Shown: in pieces, positions 53,248 to 61,997 of the stretch | Layout: every line of letters begins with the position of its first letter | Position numbering within the stretch: position 1 is the stretch's first letter | Assembly (NCBI RefSeq): GCF_021390575.1 | Contig: NZ_JAJEJQ010000002.1 | Span: 1,612,001 to 1,676,000, forward strand | Direction: 5' to 3' | From: Paraburkholderia adhaesiva | Lineage (GTDB): Bacteria; Pseudomonadota; Gammaproteobacteria; Burkholderiales; Burkholderiaceae | Length of the DNA: 64,000 bases | Translations under genes and position numbers: made by a program | The notes under the pieces: model-generated | Databases searched by the model: none | What the model saw: only the letters and a program-made list of their open reading frames with translations | What the model was told of the DNA's origin: nothing

Positions 53248-54017
53248 TGTTGTGAAGGCGCGAGCAGGAAGTCGATCGCCTCCCGCCACCAGCTATTGTC
53301 GACGTGGCTAGTCCAGTCGTTATGCTCCGCCGTCTCCACGATCGTCAGTTGCTTCGGACTGTTCAGCGCGTTATAAAGCGCCTCGCCGAAGCGCGCGGGG
53401 ACGATGCTGTCGCGTTCAGCAACCACGACGAGTACCGGGCGGCCGAACGCTGCCAGGTGGGTCACGCTGTCGTATCGGTCATGCACCAGCCATTTCACGG
53501 GCACCCACGGGTAGTGGAAAGCGGCGACGTGCTCGAGCCTGTCCCACGGCGTAATGAGCAGCAAACCGGCAATCTTTCTGCGTTCGCGCGCGCCGGCCGC
53601 GGCGACCACGCCGGCCCCGAGCGATTCCCCGATGAGCAGCACAGGAGCGCCGTAGAGACGATACGCAAGCGCGATGGTCTCTTGCGCGTCGGCGACCAGA
53701 CTTTGTTCATCTGGCGCGCCCCCGCGAGGCCCATAGCCCGGATATTCGGCGAGAATCACGCGCAGTTGCAGCCGGTTGAGTGCCGCGGCGTAGAAGGAAC
53801 GGTGTCCTGCGTGCCCGGCATTGCCATGAAAGACAATGGCTGTGCCGCGCACGCTTCCGGTCGGTTCGGCGATAAGCCCCAGGAACGCGTCCATAGTCGG
53901 CCAGGCCGCAAGTCGATCGGAAACGACGTCCTCGATTGCAGCCTTCTCAGGAAAGTAGATAAAACGTTCCTGCAACATGGCAACGCCCGTCAGAAGGATC
54001 GACTCGCGAAGGCGCAT
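53244..54017 (-). CDS. Alpha/beta hydrolase (BEM46/ABHD13-like)
   Basis: This 257-aa serine hydrolase has a membrane-proximal N-terminus (ERFIYFPEKAA), the oxyanion motif FHGNAGHAGHR, nucleophile elbow GESLGAG, acid in VVVAERDSIVPARFG and His in ETAEHNDW: the full triad of the family. ATG 54017 gives the usual length; the frame is open to 54302, but the extra residues are not homologous-looking. It overlaps the 52903-53247 gene by 4 bp. Substrate unknown; a decayed relative lies at 51296-51467. Confidence 0.88.
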   Translation of the reverse strand: MRLRESILLTGVAMLQERFIYFPEKAAIEDVVSDRLAAWPTMDAFLGLIAEPTGSVRGTAIVFHGNAGHAGHRSFYAAALNRLQLRVILAEYPGYGPRGGAPDEQSLVADAQETIALAYRLYGAPVLLIGESLGAGVVAAAGARERRKIAGLLLITPWDRLEHVAAFHYPWVPVKWLVHDRYDSVTHLAAFGRPVLVVVAERDSIVPARFGEALYNALNSPKQLTIVETAEHNDWTSHVDNSWWREAIDFLLAPSQQ

Positions 54018-54587
54018 CGCAGTCGCATTCCCGCGAATATCCCCGGAACTTTCATCGCCTCGAACCCGATTCATCAAGTTCTCGCCAGAGCAACACGCCT
54101 GGACCATTGCTGTACCGACGCCTGGCAGAACAGTTCCCAGTATGAAGCCCGCAAGATGCGAAATCGAGGCCGGAGTGGCAACGCCGGCTGCCTGGCCCCA
54201 CATTTGCGCAATGCGGGCAACAGCAGCCTTGGTGCTTCTTCGCTGTAGAACTTCGTCCTTGCACAACGGGGATACTGGCAGAGAAAGCGCCGCGCCCGGC
54301 AATCCGCCAGCGTGCGCCAGTCACGGTCCGAGTGACGGCGCGCGGCTTTGTCCTTTCATCATTGGACCGGAATCAGCCAGATTGAGGCGATTGGACGGAT
54401 AGCGCCTATCGCGTGCGGTGAACACCCGACTCACCGTACGAGCCCGTTTGACCTCGTCACAGTGCAATTAGATTGAAGTCGCTGGGACAAAAAATGGTGT
54501 TGGTCGTCGCGTTACGTTACCTGCCTTGCCGGTACGCCGTTCCTGAAGTAGATTTTTCTAGTGAGGTTCGAGGCGGGAGGGACGGCC
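54018..54587. other. Intergenic region upstream of hydrolase and ACT genes
   Basis: About 570 bp between two divergent genes. The minus-strand frame that extends the hydrolase to 54302 is open but unconvincing. No other gene is seen. Confidence 0.4.
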
Positions 54588-55010
54588 ATGGAACTGAGCG
54601 TGGAACGTGTCGATGTTTGGGCAGCTACCATCGACGACAAACCGGGTGGCCTTGCGAAGGTATTAAGCGTCTTGCGGGATGCTGGTGTCGACTTGCAGTT
54701 CGTCGTGGCACGTCGCACGCCGGAGGCATTGGGTAAAGGGGTCGTGTTTGTCGCTCCGCTTCAGGGAGACAGTGCAATCCGTGCCGCCACCCAAGTGGGG
54801 TTCAGCGTCACGCCGAGCCTTCACTCCATCCGTGTAATGGGTCTGGACCAACTGGGCATCATCGCACTATTGACCCAGATGCTGGCGGATGGGGGGATCA
54901 ACCTCCGCGGCGTCTCGGCCGCTGTACTTGGCACGCAGTTCATTGCGTATCTTGCGGTCGACTCGTTGGGCGATGCCGAAAAGGCAATTGACATTCTACA
55001 AAGGGGATGA
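54588..55010 (+). CDS. Tandem ACT-domain protein
   Basis: This 140-aa protein consists of two ACT-like halves: VWAATIDDKPGGLAKVLSVL then VDLQFVVARRTPEALGKGVV in the first, and VMGLDQLGIIALLTQMLADG then GINLRGVSAAVLGTQFIAYL in the second. It has no catalytic domain, so it is a stand-alone small-molecule (often amino acid) sensor. GGGAGG precedes ATG 54588. Partner unknown. Confidence 0.88.
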   Translation: MELSVERVDVWAATIDDKPGGLAKVLSVLRDAGVDLQFVVARRTPEALGKGVVFVAPLQGDSAIRAATQVGFSVTPSLHSIRVMGLDQLGIIALLTQMLADGGINLRGVSAAVLGTQFIAYLAVDSLGDAEKAIDILQRG

Positions 55011-55222
55011 AGCGCTCATACCGGATTGCGAACCTGCCTTGCTCTTTCCGGCGAGGCAGGCGGGCCACTCTGTCTGACACGACTACCGTAGACGCTATCA
55101 AATTCATTGCGACAAGTTAGACGGTCGCTCAAACGGCCGTGTGCTAACGCAGCAGATCGCTGGAGCTGGCCGGGATCAGTCCGACATTGCCAAGCTTCGA
55201 CATCCGAATATCAGACCGCCGG

Positions 55223-55681
55223 TTAAAGAGTCGCGAGCACCTCGGCAGCCGCGGTAGTGTCGCGAAAATGATGCTTCCACAGGGAAATACCTGGCTGCGC
55301 TGATCGGTCCAGGCTCGAACCCACCGCGCGGTCGGTCACAAGCGTCGGACTCAGCCCTGCGTCAAACAAAGCAAAGCCCGCAGCCAGTACACAAGTCTCC
55401 GTCTGTGCGCCGCTGACAAGCACGCGTTCGGGCTTTTGCTGACGGGGATATTGAATGGTCTCGGCAGAAGGAGCGTAGCTGTACTTCACAAAGACTCGGT
55501 CAACGGTCACCAGGCACTCATCTGTCGCTGCGGGCGTCCACCCGAGCTGCCTGAGAAACGGAGTACGGGACTCGTCGCGGCCAGTTCGCCAGCGGCAATC
55601 GGTCCGAGAAACCCGCACGCTCGCGTTCTCCGGGTGTCGGCACACGAGCCCGTTATCGTCTTGTTCTGGCCACCAGATCAC
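55223..55681 (-). pseudogene. Truncated isochorismatase-like (cysteine hydrolase) gene
   Basis: The C-terminal two thirds of a cysteine hydrolase are recognisable: RTPFLRQLGWTPAATDECLV, VFVKYSYAPS with the catalytic Lys, and VSGAQTETCVLAAGFALFDA with the catalytic Cys. The first strand with the catalytic Asp (L-x-V-I-D-x-Q) is absent, and residues about 1-35 look unrelated. The break lies near 55681, beside a LysR fragment on the other strand, so the gene is probably cut by a rearrangement. Confidence 0.65.
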
Positions 55682-55837
55682 GATGCCGCGTGTTTCGTTC
55701 GCCGTGTCACCCCTTGGCTTTGCCCTCTCGATGGGCGACCCGGAATATCCCAGTTTCGAACGGGACGGGTTTCTGGGCTAGCGTCTTTCGCGGTCGCCCC
55801 GCGCCCAGATACCGGCACCGGGATCGGCGTGGAGGCG

Positions 55838-56218
55838 GCGCCAGCCCTGTCGATCGCGCAACTGGCACAACGTCCGCTGGTGACGCCCAGCCGCCCGACT
55901 GCGCTGCGGATGCTGCTCGAACGACATATGGTCGATGCAAGCTGCCGGCCCCTCATCGCCATGGAGGTCGTTGGTGTGTCGTCAATCCTCGAACTGGTCT
56001 CCGAAGGGATCGGCCTCGCGGTGCTGCCGGAGCACGTGGTGCGCAGCGCGCCGCAGCCCGGGCGCTATATGCTGCATCGCATCGGCGCGGGGCCGACGGA
56101 GCAGGGCTGGCTGGTGCCTTCGGCAAGGCGCGCGACGACGCCGACGCAACAGGTGCTGATGGATCTGTTGCGCACGCAGATGGCCCTGCTGCGTGCTTCG
56201 ACTCGAATCAGAGCGTGA
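55838..56218 (+). pseudogene. LysR-family regulator, C-terminal fragment
   Basis: About 127 codons of an LTTR effector domain remain: AQLAQRPLVTPSRPTALRML, VGVSSILELVSEGIGLAVLP and LHRIGAGPTEQGWLVPSARR. The HTH and first half of the effector domain are missing; the frame upstream (55436-55837) is not LysR-like and is antisense to the isochorismatase fragment. It faces the nitrile hydratase genes, which it may once have regulated. Confidence 0.7.
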
Positions 56219-56281
56219 AGTACGCGCCACCGGCGTCCCGACGACGTTCGTTGGGCAAAAGCGGGTTATCACCGCCTGCAA

Positions 56282-56908
56282 TCAGACTGGCGGAGATGCA
56301 ATCTCCAGGTAGCAGTGAAAAAGCCCGACATGGACCTCGGCGTCATCGCAGCAGTCCGGCCAGAGATCAGCACTTCTGAAGCGCACGTCGAACGTACGTT
56401 GCGCCGCCGGTTCCAGGCCGTGAGCCGCTGCGTCCGCAAAGGGATACGCCGGCGAGATATCCACGATCTGGCCGCGTTTGCCTCGAACATACGCGGGAAC
56501 TCGGGTATGACCGCCGACGAACTCATTCTTTACCGTAACCCAATCACCGATCCTCAGTTCCGGGAGGTCCGCGGGCGCTATTCTGCCGGGCCTCGCGGGC
56601 GAGGCGAGCGGCACCATCTCGCCACTGAGCGCGTTGAGTTCCGCGTGGCTGATCACCCCCTTCTCGACGCACAGCGTTGCCGCCGCGGTGAAAGTCCGCT
56701 CGAAATACGATGCACATATATAGTGCCGCGGAGCCATACGCTCAATCGCATGACGAAACTCATCCATGTTGTACACGTGCTGACCGATGAGCCGAGCGCT
56801 GATAGCCGCCGCGCGGACCTCCCACTCATCATGGAATGGCTCTCGCCTGCCGCTCATCACCACCAGGCCAAATCCTTGTCGCCCGCCCATGTCGTGAAGG
56901 CCATCCAT
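56282..56908 (-). CDS. nthB: Nitrile hydratase subunit beta
   Basis: This 208-aa beta subunit of nitrile hydratase opens with the hallmark MDGLHDMGGRQGFG. It has HAIERMAPRHYICASYFERT in the helical part, and the C-terminal SH3-like barrel RIGDWVTVKNEFVGGHTRVP with YVRGKRGQIVDI. Together with alpha it hydrates nitriles to amides. ATG 56908 lies 11 bp after the alpha stop. Length is within the usual 200-230 aa. Confidence 0.94.
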   Translation of the reverse strand: MDGLHDMGGRQGFGLVVMSGRREPFHDEWEVRAAAISARLIGQHVYNMDEFRHAIERMAPRHYICASYFERTFTAAATLCVEKGVISHAELNALSGEMVPLASPARPGRIAPADLPELRIGDWVTVKNEFVGGHTRVPAYVRGKRGQIVDISPAYPFADAAAHGLEPAAQRTFDVRFRSADLWPDCCDDAEVHVGLFHCYLEIASPPV

Positions 56909-56919
56909 ATCGATCCCCT

Positions 56920-57537
56920 CTATCCATGCAACGTGTCCTGGTCCTGAACGGCGAGGAAAGGCGGTTCGAGCCGCTGCACACCGATCAAGGACTCTTTGGT
57001 AACGAGACGCACCAGCCGTTCCTCGCTCCAGCCCGCGGTATAGGGCGGCTGCAACGGCAATATCATGTAACGCGTATCGGTTGTCGTGTCCCAGACGCGA
57101 ATGTGTATTTCATCGGGCAGGACCAATCCCATCTCCGCCAGTACGGTCCGCGCTTCCCGCACAATCCGGGCACGATATTCGAAGTCCTTGTACCAGCCAG
57201 GCGCCATGCCGATGATCGTGAAAGCGGTGCAGGAGCACAATGTGCAGCAGATGACATTGTGAATCGACGGCGTGTTTTCCTTGACCGCGAGCTTGCGGTG
57301 ATGCTCAGGCATCGTGAAGCCCATCGACGCCGCTGCGGCCTTGCCATCACTCAGCAAAAAGCGCTTGAACCCGGAGTCGCACCACGCCCTCGCGCACAGC
57401 CTTGCTCCGTTAACTGGCAGCCACTCTTCGCTCGTCCGATGCGCGTAAGTGGGGATGCTGTCCTCCGCCAGTGCGCCTTTTTCCTTTAGCAGTGCTTCGA
57501 GGGCAGCAACACGCGTTTCCATCGATGAGCTATTCAT
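56920..57537 (-). CDS. nthA: Nitrile hydratase subunit alpha (cobalt-type motif)
   Basis: This 205-aa alpha subunit carries the metal-binding claw CTLCSC (Cys98, Cys101, Cys103). The Thr after the first Cys is typical of cobalt enzymes; iron enzymes have Ser. It is followed by TAFTIIGMAPGWYK where most enzymes read YPWPVLGLPPxWYK, so the Tyr/Trp next to the claw is replaced, as in some nitrile hydratase or thiocyanate hydrolase-like relatives. GAGGGACTCA precedes ATG 57537. It lies 91 bp after the ABC ATPase gene, same strand. No activator gene (P14K/NhlE type) is found nearby. Confidence 0.94.
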   Translation of the reverse strand: MNSSSMETRVAALEALLKEKGALAEDSIPTYAHRTSEEWLPVNGARLCARAWCDSGFKRFLLSDGKAAAASMGFTMPEHHRKLAVKENTPSIHNVICCTLCSCTAFTIIGMAPGWYKDFEYRARIVREARTVLAEMGLVLPDEIHIRVWDTTTDTRYMILPLQPPYTAGWSEERLVRLVTKESLIGVQRLEPPFLAVQDQDTLHG

Positions 57538-57628
57538 TGAGTCCCTCACATGTCAGTTCCGCAATGACGAAGAACCGATCTGCGCTCTGTATTCGTTCGA
57601 GCACGTCGGCCTTATCGTGAGTGTGTGC

Positions 57629-58699
57629 TTATGTGATGGCCGCCATCTGCGCGGGGTCGAATTCAAGCCAGAGCACCTCGCCAACGTCATAACGGTCCGA
57701 TGGCGGCGCGTTCACATGAAGGCTCGTTGAGCCCTCCACTGGCGCTGCCGAATAGTCCCAGTACTCGCCGAGGTAGGCACGCTGAACAATTCTGACCGCA
57801 ACACGCGGACCTCCCCCGCTGGATTGCCAGGCGTCCCTCGAGAGCCGCATGCTTTGCGGCCGCACGGAGAAGGTGACAGCGCCGGCCAGCGCCGTGCCGC
57901 CCGGCAGTGCCTGACGCGCAACGCTGAAGCGCTCGAACAGGATCTCATCGCCACGACATGCCCCTTCGAGAAAGTTGGTTCGCCCGACAAAACTTGCAAC
58001 GAAGCGCGTTTTTGGACGGGTGTATAGCGTGTGGGGATCGTCCACCTGTTCCAGCCGCCCCTGATTCATCACGGCGATACGGTCCGACGTCACCATCGCC
58101 TCTGATTGATCGTGGGTCACGTAGATCGTGGTAATGCGGAATTCGTCATGGAGTCTGCGGATCTCAAAGCGCATTTCCTCGCGCAGATGGGCGTCGAGAT
58201 TCGAAAGTGGCTCGTCGAGCAGCAGCACGGAAGGCCGGATGATGATGGCGCGCGCGAGCGCGACGCGTTGCTGCTGCCCACCGCTGAGTTCAGCGGGATA
58301 GCGGTGCGCCAGGTGGCTCAGATGAACGACATCGAGCATCTCGCCGACCCGCTTGCGCACATCGTCGCGAGCCAGGCGGCGCAGGTTGAGCCCGAATGCC
58401 ACATTCTCCTCGACGGTCATATTCGGCCACACAGCGTAGCTCTGGAAGATCATGGACATCTGCCGCCGTTCCGGAGGAACGACGCCGGTTTCAGAGGACA
58501 ACACACTACCGTCCATTTCGATGGTTCCAGCGTCTGGCGCCATGAAGCCGGCGATCATCCGCAACGTCGTCGTCTTGCCGCAGCCCGAAGGACCGAGAAG
58601 GGCTACGAACTCGCCCTCATCGAGCATCAGATTGAGATGTTCGACAGCCGGCGCTCCACCGAAGCGCTTCGCTATACCGCGCAGGATCAGCTTACTCAC
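57629..58699 (-). CDS. ABC transporter ATP-binding protein (PotA/FbpC-like)
   Basis: This 356-aa ATPase has Walker A GPSGCGKTT, Q-loop MIFQSYAVWPNMTVEENVAF, signature LSGGQQQRVALARAI, Walker B VLLLDEPLSNLDA and the switch His in VTHDQSEAM. It is followed by a TOBE-type C-terminal domain (about residues 270-350). It starts at GTG 58699, directly after the permease stop, and powers the importer with the 58700-60436 permease and the 60466-61533 binding protein. Family members carry iron(III), spermidine or thiamine, so the substrate is not fixed by the ATPase. Confidence 0.93.
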   Translation of the reverse strand: MSKLILRGIAKRFGGAPAVEHLNLMLDEGEFVALLGPSGCGKTTTLRMIAGFMAPDAGTIEMDGSVLSSETGVVPPERRQMSMIFQSYAVWPNMTVEENVAFGLNLRRLARDDVRKRVGEMLDVVHLSHLAHRYPAELSGGQQQRVALARAIIIRPSVLLLDEPLSNLDAHLREEMRFEIRRLHDEFRITTIYVTHDQSEAMVTSDRIAVMNQGRLEQVDDPHTLYTRPKTRFVASFVGRTNFLEGACRGDEILFERFSVARQALPGGTALAGAVTFSVRPQSMRLSRDAWQSSGGGPRVAVRIVQRAYLGEYWDYSAAPVEGSTSLHVNAPPSDRYDVGEVLWLEFDPAQMAAIT

Positions 58700-60436
58700 T
58701 CAATGGCTCCGCAGCATGAAATCGCGCCCGATGATGCGCCATCCGAGCGCGGCAATCCCGATCGACACCGCCAGAAGGATGACGCCCAGCGCCGACAGCA
58801 CTTCGAAATTACCTTCCTCGGAGAGGTCGAACAACATCACCGACATCACCCTCGTGTCAGGCCCGACCAGAAAGATGGCCACCGACAACTCGCGGGCGGC
58901 CGGTATAAATACGAGAATCCATGCGCCCGCAAGACTGCGCTTGAGCAACGGTGCTACCACTTTGCGCACAGCCGTGAGGCGGCTGCCGCCAAGAATGCGA
59001 ACGGCCTCTTCCATCTCGGGGTTGATGCTATGCATGCCCGCGGCGCTCGACGTATACGCGATCGGAAGAAAGCGGGTGGTGAACGCGAGAATCAGGATCG
59101 TTGCCGTGCCGTAAAGCGCAAGCGGAGGCGCCGCATACGCCGCATAGAACCCAATCGCAAGAACTACGCCGGGAATCACGAACGGCGTCATGCACAGGTA
59201 CCCCAACGCACTGCTCCAGTGAAACAGTTTGCGGCTTTCCATGTAGGCAGTCATCAGCGCAAGCGCCATCGCAGCAAACGCGGTTGCGCCTGCATAGAGC
59301 AGTGTGTTGACGATCGCGTGCTGTGCCTGTGTCTGCTCGTAAAGCAGATAGCGAAAATTCGCGAGGGTGAGGTTGTCGAGTGAGAGGCCGCGTCCCCACG
59401 CCCTGGTGAACGCCGCCTGCAACAGGGTGACGGCCGGCAGGATCAGCGACACTCCACCGACGAAAACGGCATAGGCAAGCAGCACCCAACGCCATCGTCC
59501 GAGCCGGATTGGCCGTCGCTCGCCGCCTTTGCCGGTTACCGCCATGAATCCCTTGCGGCGGACGAGCCGTCGTTGCAGCCAGCACATCAGCATGGTGACA
59601 AGCAGCAACGGGATGCAATAAGCCGCTGCCTCTTCGACCCGCACGGGGTACTCGAAGAACTGCCACAACTGGGTCGAGACGACGTGGAAGCGTGCGGGGA
59701 GCGCGATCATCGCGGGTGCCCCGAAAAGCGCAATGGCCTCGAGGAAACTGACGATGATTCCACCAAGGATGGCAGGGAGCACCAGCGGCAAGGTCACACG
59801 AAACGCGGTTCGCCATATTCCAGCACCGAGAATGTTCGCGGCATCCTCCATTTCAGATGACACCAGGTCGAGCGCTGAACTCGTGAACACGAACACATAG
59901 GGATACGATGCTGCCGCCACCACGACGATGAGACCAGTCATGGAATAAATATTGAAAACACCGTGCGGGGTTCCCGTCACCGTCATCCACGTCCGGTTCA
60001 ACCATCCCGAGTTCGGGCCTGCGAGCAGAATCCAGCTGATCGCACTGAGATAGGGCGGCGTGACAAAGGCGCCGAGCACCATCAGCCGCACAAAGGACCT
60101 GGCGGGCATGTCGGTGCGCGAATTCGCCCAGGCGAGCGGCACGCCGAGCACGGCCGACAACAGGGCAACGCCGACGCCGAGCTCCAGCGAATTCAACAGG
60201 GCACGCAAGTTGCGCATGCTTCCATAGGCGAGCCGATAGTTGGCAAACGAAAGCCGCCCGGTCTGCGGGTCTTGCAAGCTCGCGCTCACGAGCTGGAGCA
60301 ACGGGTACGCGACCAGAAATACGAGCACCGCTCCCACGGCAAGCCAGAGCAGCATGCCGGGCTCGATGCGGCGCAACCTGTCTGCCCGCGCAAGAGCCGT
60401 CGATCGATCAATCCGCGTTTCGACCGGTTTGCGCAT
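58700..60436 (-). CDS. ABC transporter permease with two fused transmembrane domains (FbpB/ThiP-like)
   Basis: This 578-aa protein has about 12 membrane helices and two BPD_transp_1 domains, each with an EAA loop: EMEDAANILGAGIWRTAF in the N-terminal half and EMEEAVRILGGSRLTAVRKV in the C-terminal half. The fused arrangement is typical for Fe(III)-type (FbpB, SfuB) and thiamine importers. ATG 60436 is 30 bp after the binding-protein stop. Transported compound unknown; the nitrile hydratase downstream hints at a nitrile/amide or metal substrate, but this is inference. Confidence 0.93.
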   Translation of the reverse strand: MRKPVETRIDRSTALARADRLRRIEPGMLLWLAVGAVLVFLVAYPLLQLVSASLQDPQTGRLSFANYRLAYGSMRNLRALLNSLELGVGVALLSAVLGVPLAWANSRTDMPARSFVRLMVLGAFVTPPYLSAISWILLAGPNSGWLNRTWMTVTGTPHGVFNIYSMTGLIVVVAAASYPYVFVFTSSALDLVSSEMEDAANILGAGIWRTAFRVTLPLVLPAILGGIIVSFLEAIALFGAPAMIALPARFHVVSTQLWQFFEYPVRVEEAAAYCIPLLLVTMLMCWLQRRLVRRKGFMAVTGKGGERRPIRLGRWRWVLLAYAVFVGGVSLILPAVTLLQAAFTRAWGRGLSLDNLTLANFRYLLYEQTQAQHAIVNTLLYAGATAFAAMALALMTAYMESRKLFHWSSALGYLCMTPFVIPGVVLAIGFYAAYAAPPLALYGTATILILAFTTRFLPIAYTSSAAGMHSINPEMEEAVRILGGSRLTAVRKVVAPLLKRSLAGAWILVFIPAARELSVAIFLVGPDTRVMSVMLFDLSEEGNFEVLSALGVILLAVSIGIAALGWRIIGRDFMLRSH

Positions 60437-60465
60437 CGTTTGTCAGCCCATCGTGGAAGCGAGGC

Positions 60466-61533
60466 TTACACACCGAACGTGTTGCGCCACTGCTCGATCA
60501 CCTCGGGAATGCCTTTGACGATCTCGTCGCTGTCCGGGCGTATGACCTTGAGTTCATTGGCAGACTTGATGTCCGGTGCAGCAGCGACTTCCGGACGTAT
60601 CGACTCGAAGAAATGATCGACCCAGATTTTCGATGCATCGACGCTCAGCAGATACTCCATGAACAGCTTCGCCGCGTTCGGGTGTTTCGAACCCTTCATG
60701 ATGCCGGACGGCGCGAGGATCAGCACGGTGCCATCGGTGGGGTAAATCATCGCGAGGGGATTGCCCTTCTGCCTGCTTTCGGCCGCGGTCGCCATCAGCG
60801 CGGTCCCTGCGATCAGACGTTCACCAACATTGATCATCGTGATGGCATCGTTGATCGAGCGACCGATCTGCGGATTGTTCTTTGCCAGGCTGTCGAAGAA
60901 CTGCCAGCCGTAAAGCTTGCGCATCATCACGGCCCATGTGCCGACGTAGCCGCTGAACCCAGGGTGGCCGAGTGCGATACCGTCCTTCCATTTCGGCGCG
61001 GTGAGGTCGGTCCAGTTTTTCGGCGCGTCGGCGAGCTTGAGCCGGGAGGGGTTGTGCACCATGCCGATCAGCCCCGCCGAGGTGACGAAGTAGTACCCGT
61101 CGGGATCGTAGTGCTGGTAGAGCCCGAGCACCTTGTCCGCGTTCTCCGGGGTGTATTGCGCAAGTGCCCTATGGTCTTTCAGATAAACGTAGTGCCCGAT
61201 ATCGGTGGAACTCAGCACATCGACCTGTACGGCGCCAGCCTTGAGCTCCTCCGATACGCGCTGGAAGGCCACCTGCGCAGTGGTGCGAACGACATTCGCG
61301 CGGATTCCCGGCCATGCCGATTCGAAGCCATGGCCCACGGCTTGCGCGGTCGTGTCGTCTGAATGCGAGGTGTACCAGGTGAACTCCCCTTCCTTCTTCG
61401 CAGCGTCATAGAGATCCCTCGCGTGCGAGGTTGTGCTCGCAGTGGCGGAGAACGCAACATCCCTGCAAACGGAAAGCGCAATGGCGGCAGCGCCGGTAAA
61501 AAGGATCTGGCGGCGGCCCATGCCCGTTTTCAT
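60466..61533 (-). CDS. Extracellular substrate-binding protein (iron(III)/ABC importer type 1)
   Basis: This 355-aa periplasmic protein has a Tat-like signal (MGRRQILFTGAAAIALS, twin Arg at residues 7-8). It carries the binding-protein pattern LYDAAKKEGEFTWYTSHSDD, AGLIGMVHNPSRL and PNAAKLFMEYLLSVDASKIW, typical of the SBP_bac_6/FbpA-related family. AGGAGGTAACCACC precedes ATG 61533. It is the first gene of the importer-nitrile hydratase run. No Tyr pair characteristic of ferric-binding FbpA could be confirmed by eye, so the ligand is open. Confidence 0.9.
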   Translation of the reverse strand: MKTGMGRRQILFTGAAAIALSVCRDVAFSATASTTSHARDLYDAAKKEGEFTWYTSHSDDTTAQAVGHGFESAWPGIRANVVRTTAQVAFQRVSEELKAGAVQVDVLSSTDIGHYVYLKDHRALAQYTPENADKVLGLYQHYDPDGYYFVTSAGLIGMVHNPSRLKLADAPKNWTDLTAPKWKDGIALGHPGFSGYVGTWAVMMRKLYGWQFFDSLAKNNPQIGRSINDAITMINVGERLIAGTALMATAAESRQKGNPLAMIYPTDGTVLILAPSGIMKGSKHPNAAKLFMEYLLSVDASKIWVDHFFESIRPEVAAAPDIKSANELKVIRPDSDEIVKGIPEVIEQWRNTFGV

Positions 61534-61997
61534 GGTGGTTACCTCCTGAGCCGGCTGTGGCCGCCCGGCGGCGGCGCGATCCGATCGAGGGACGCGACAA
61601 GGCTGGCCAGGTGAACGTCACCCGACCAGATCGGACCATGACAGCCGGTTTTCGCTCCAGGGACGAGTTGCGTGTGTCCTGGATGCGAGGCAAAGACAAA
61701 TGGAGTATAGGTCAGTCAGAAATGGGGGCCGGCCGTATGTGGAGCCGTGAAATCGATTTTGCGGGCGCGCTTCGCGTTAATTAACGCTTCGATATTTCTT
61801 CCCTGGCTAATGATTATTATCCTGGGGTTCGGACAGGGCCGATGACGGCTGGGAGGTGGCGTGCCAGGCAACGATCGGGTGCGACGGATCCGGTTTGAGT
61901 CACCATTCAAAAGATGCGGGGAGCGAACCGACACGACGCCCCGGTCCGGTACACTTCGCGTCGAATAACACCCGCCAAACATGACTGGAGCTACCCG
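61534..61997. promoter_or_regulatory. Divergent promoter region with a Fur-box-like tract
   Basis: These 464 bp separate the importer operon from the pentapeptide gene. At 61806-61821 the minus strand reads GATAATAATCATTAGC, which resembles the Fur-box half-site core (ATAATCATTA matches) and would suit an iron-related importer. It is about 275 bp from the importer start, so its role is uncertain. AT-rich tracts (TTAATTAA at 61777-61784) suggest promoter DNA. Confidence 0.3.

Noticed and set aside
54052..54324. Minus-strand frame before the hydrolase start
   Set aside because: Cys-rich and random-looking; no RBS.
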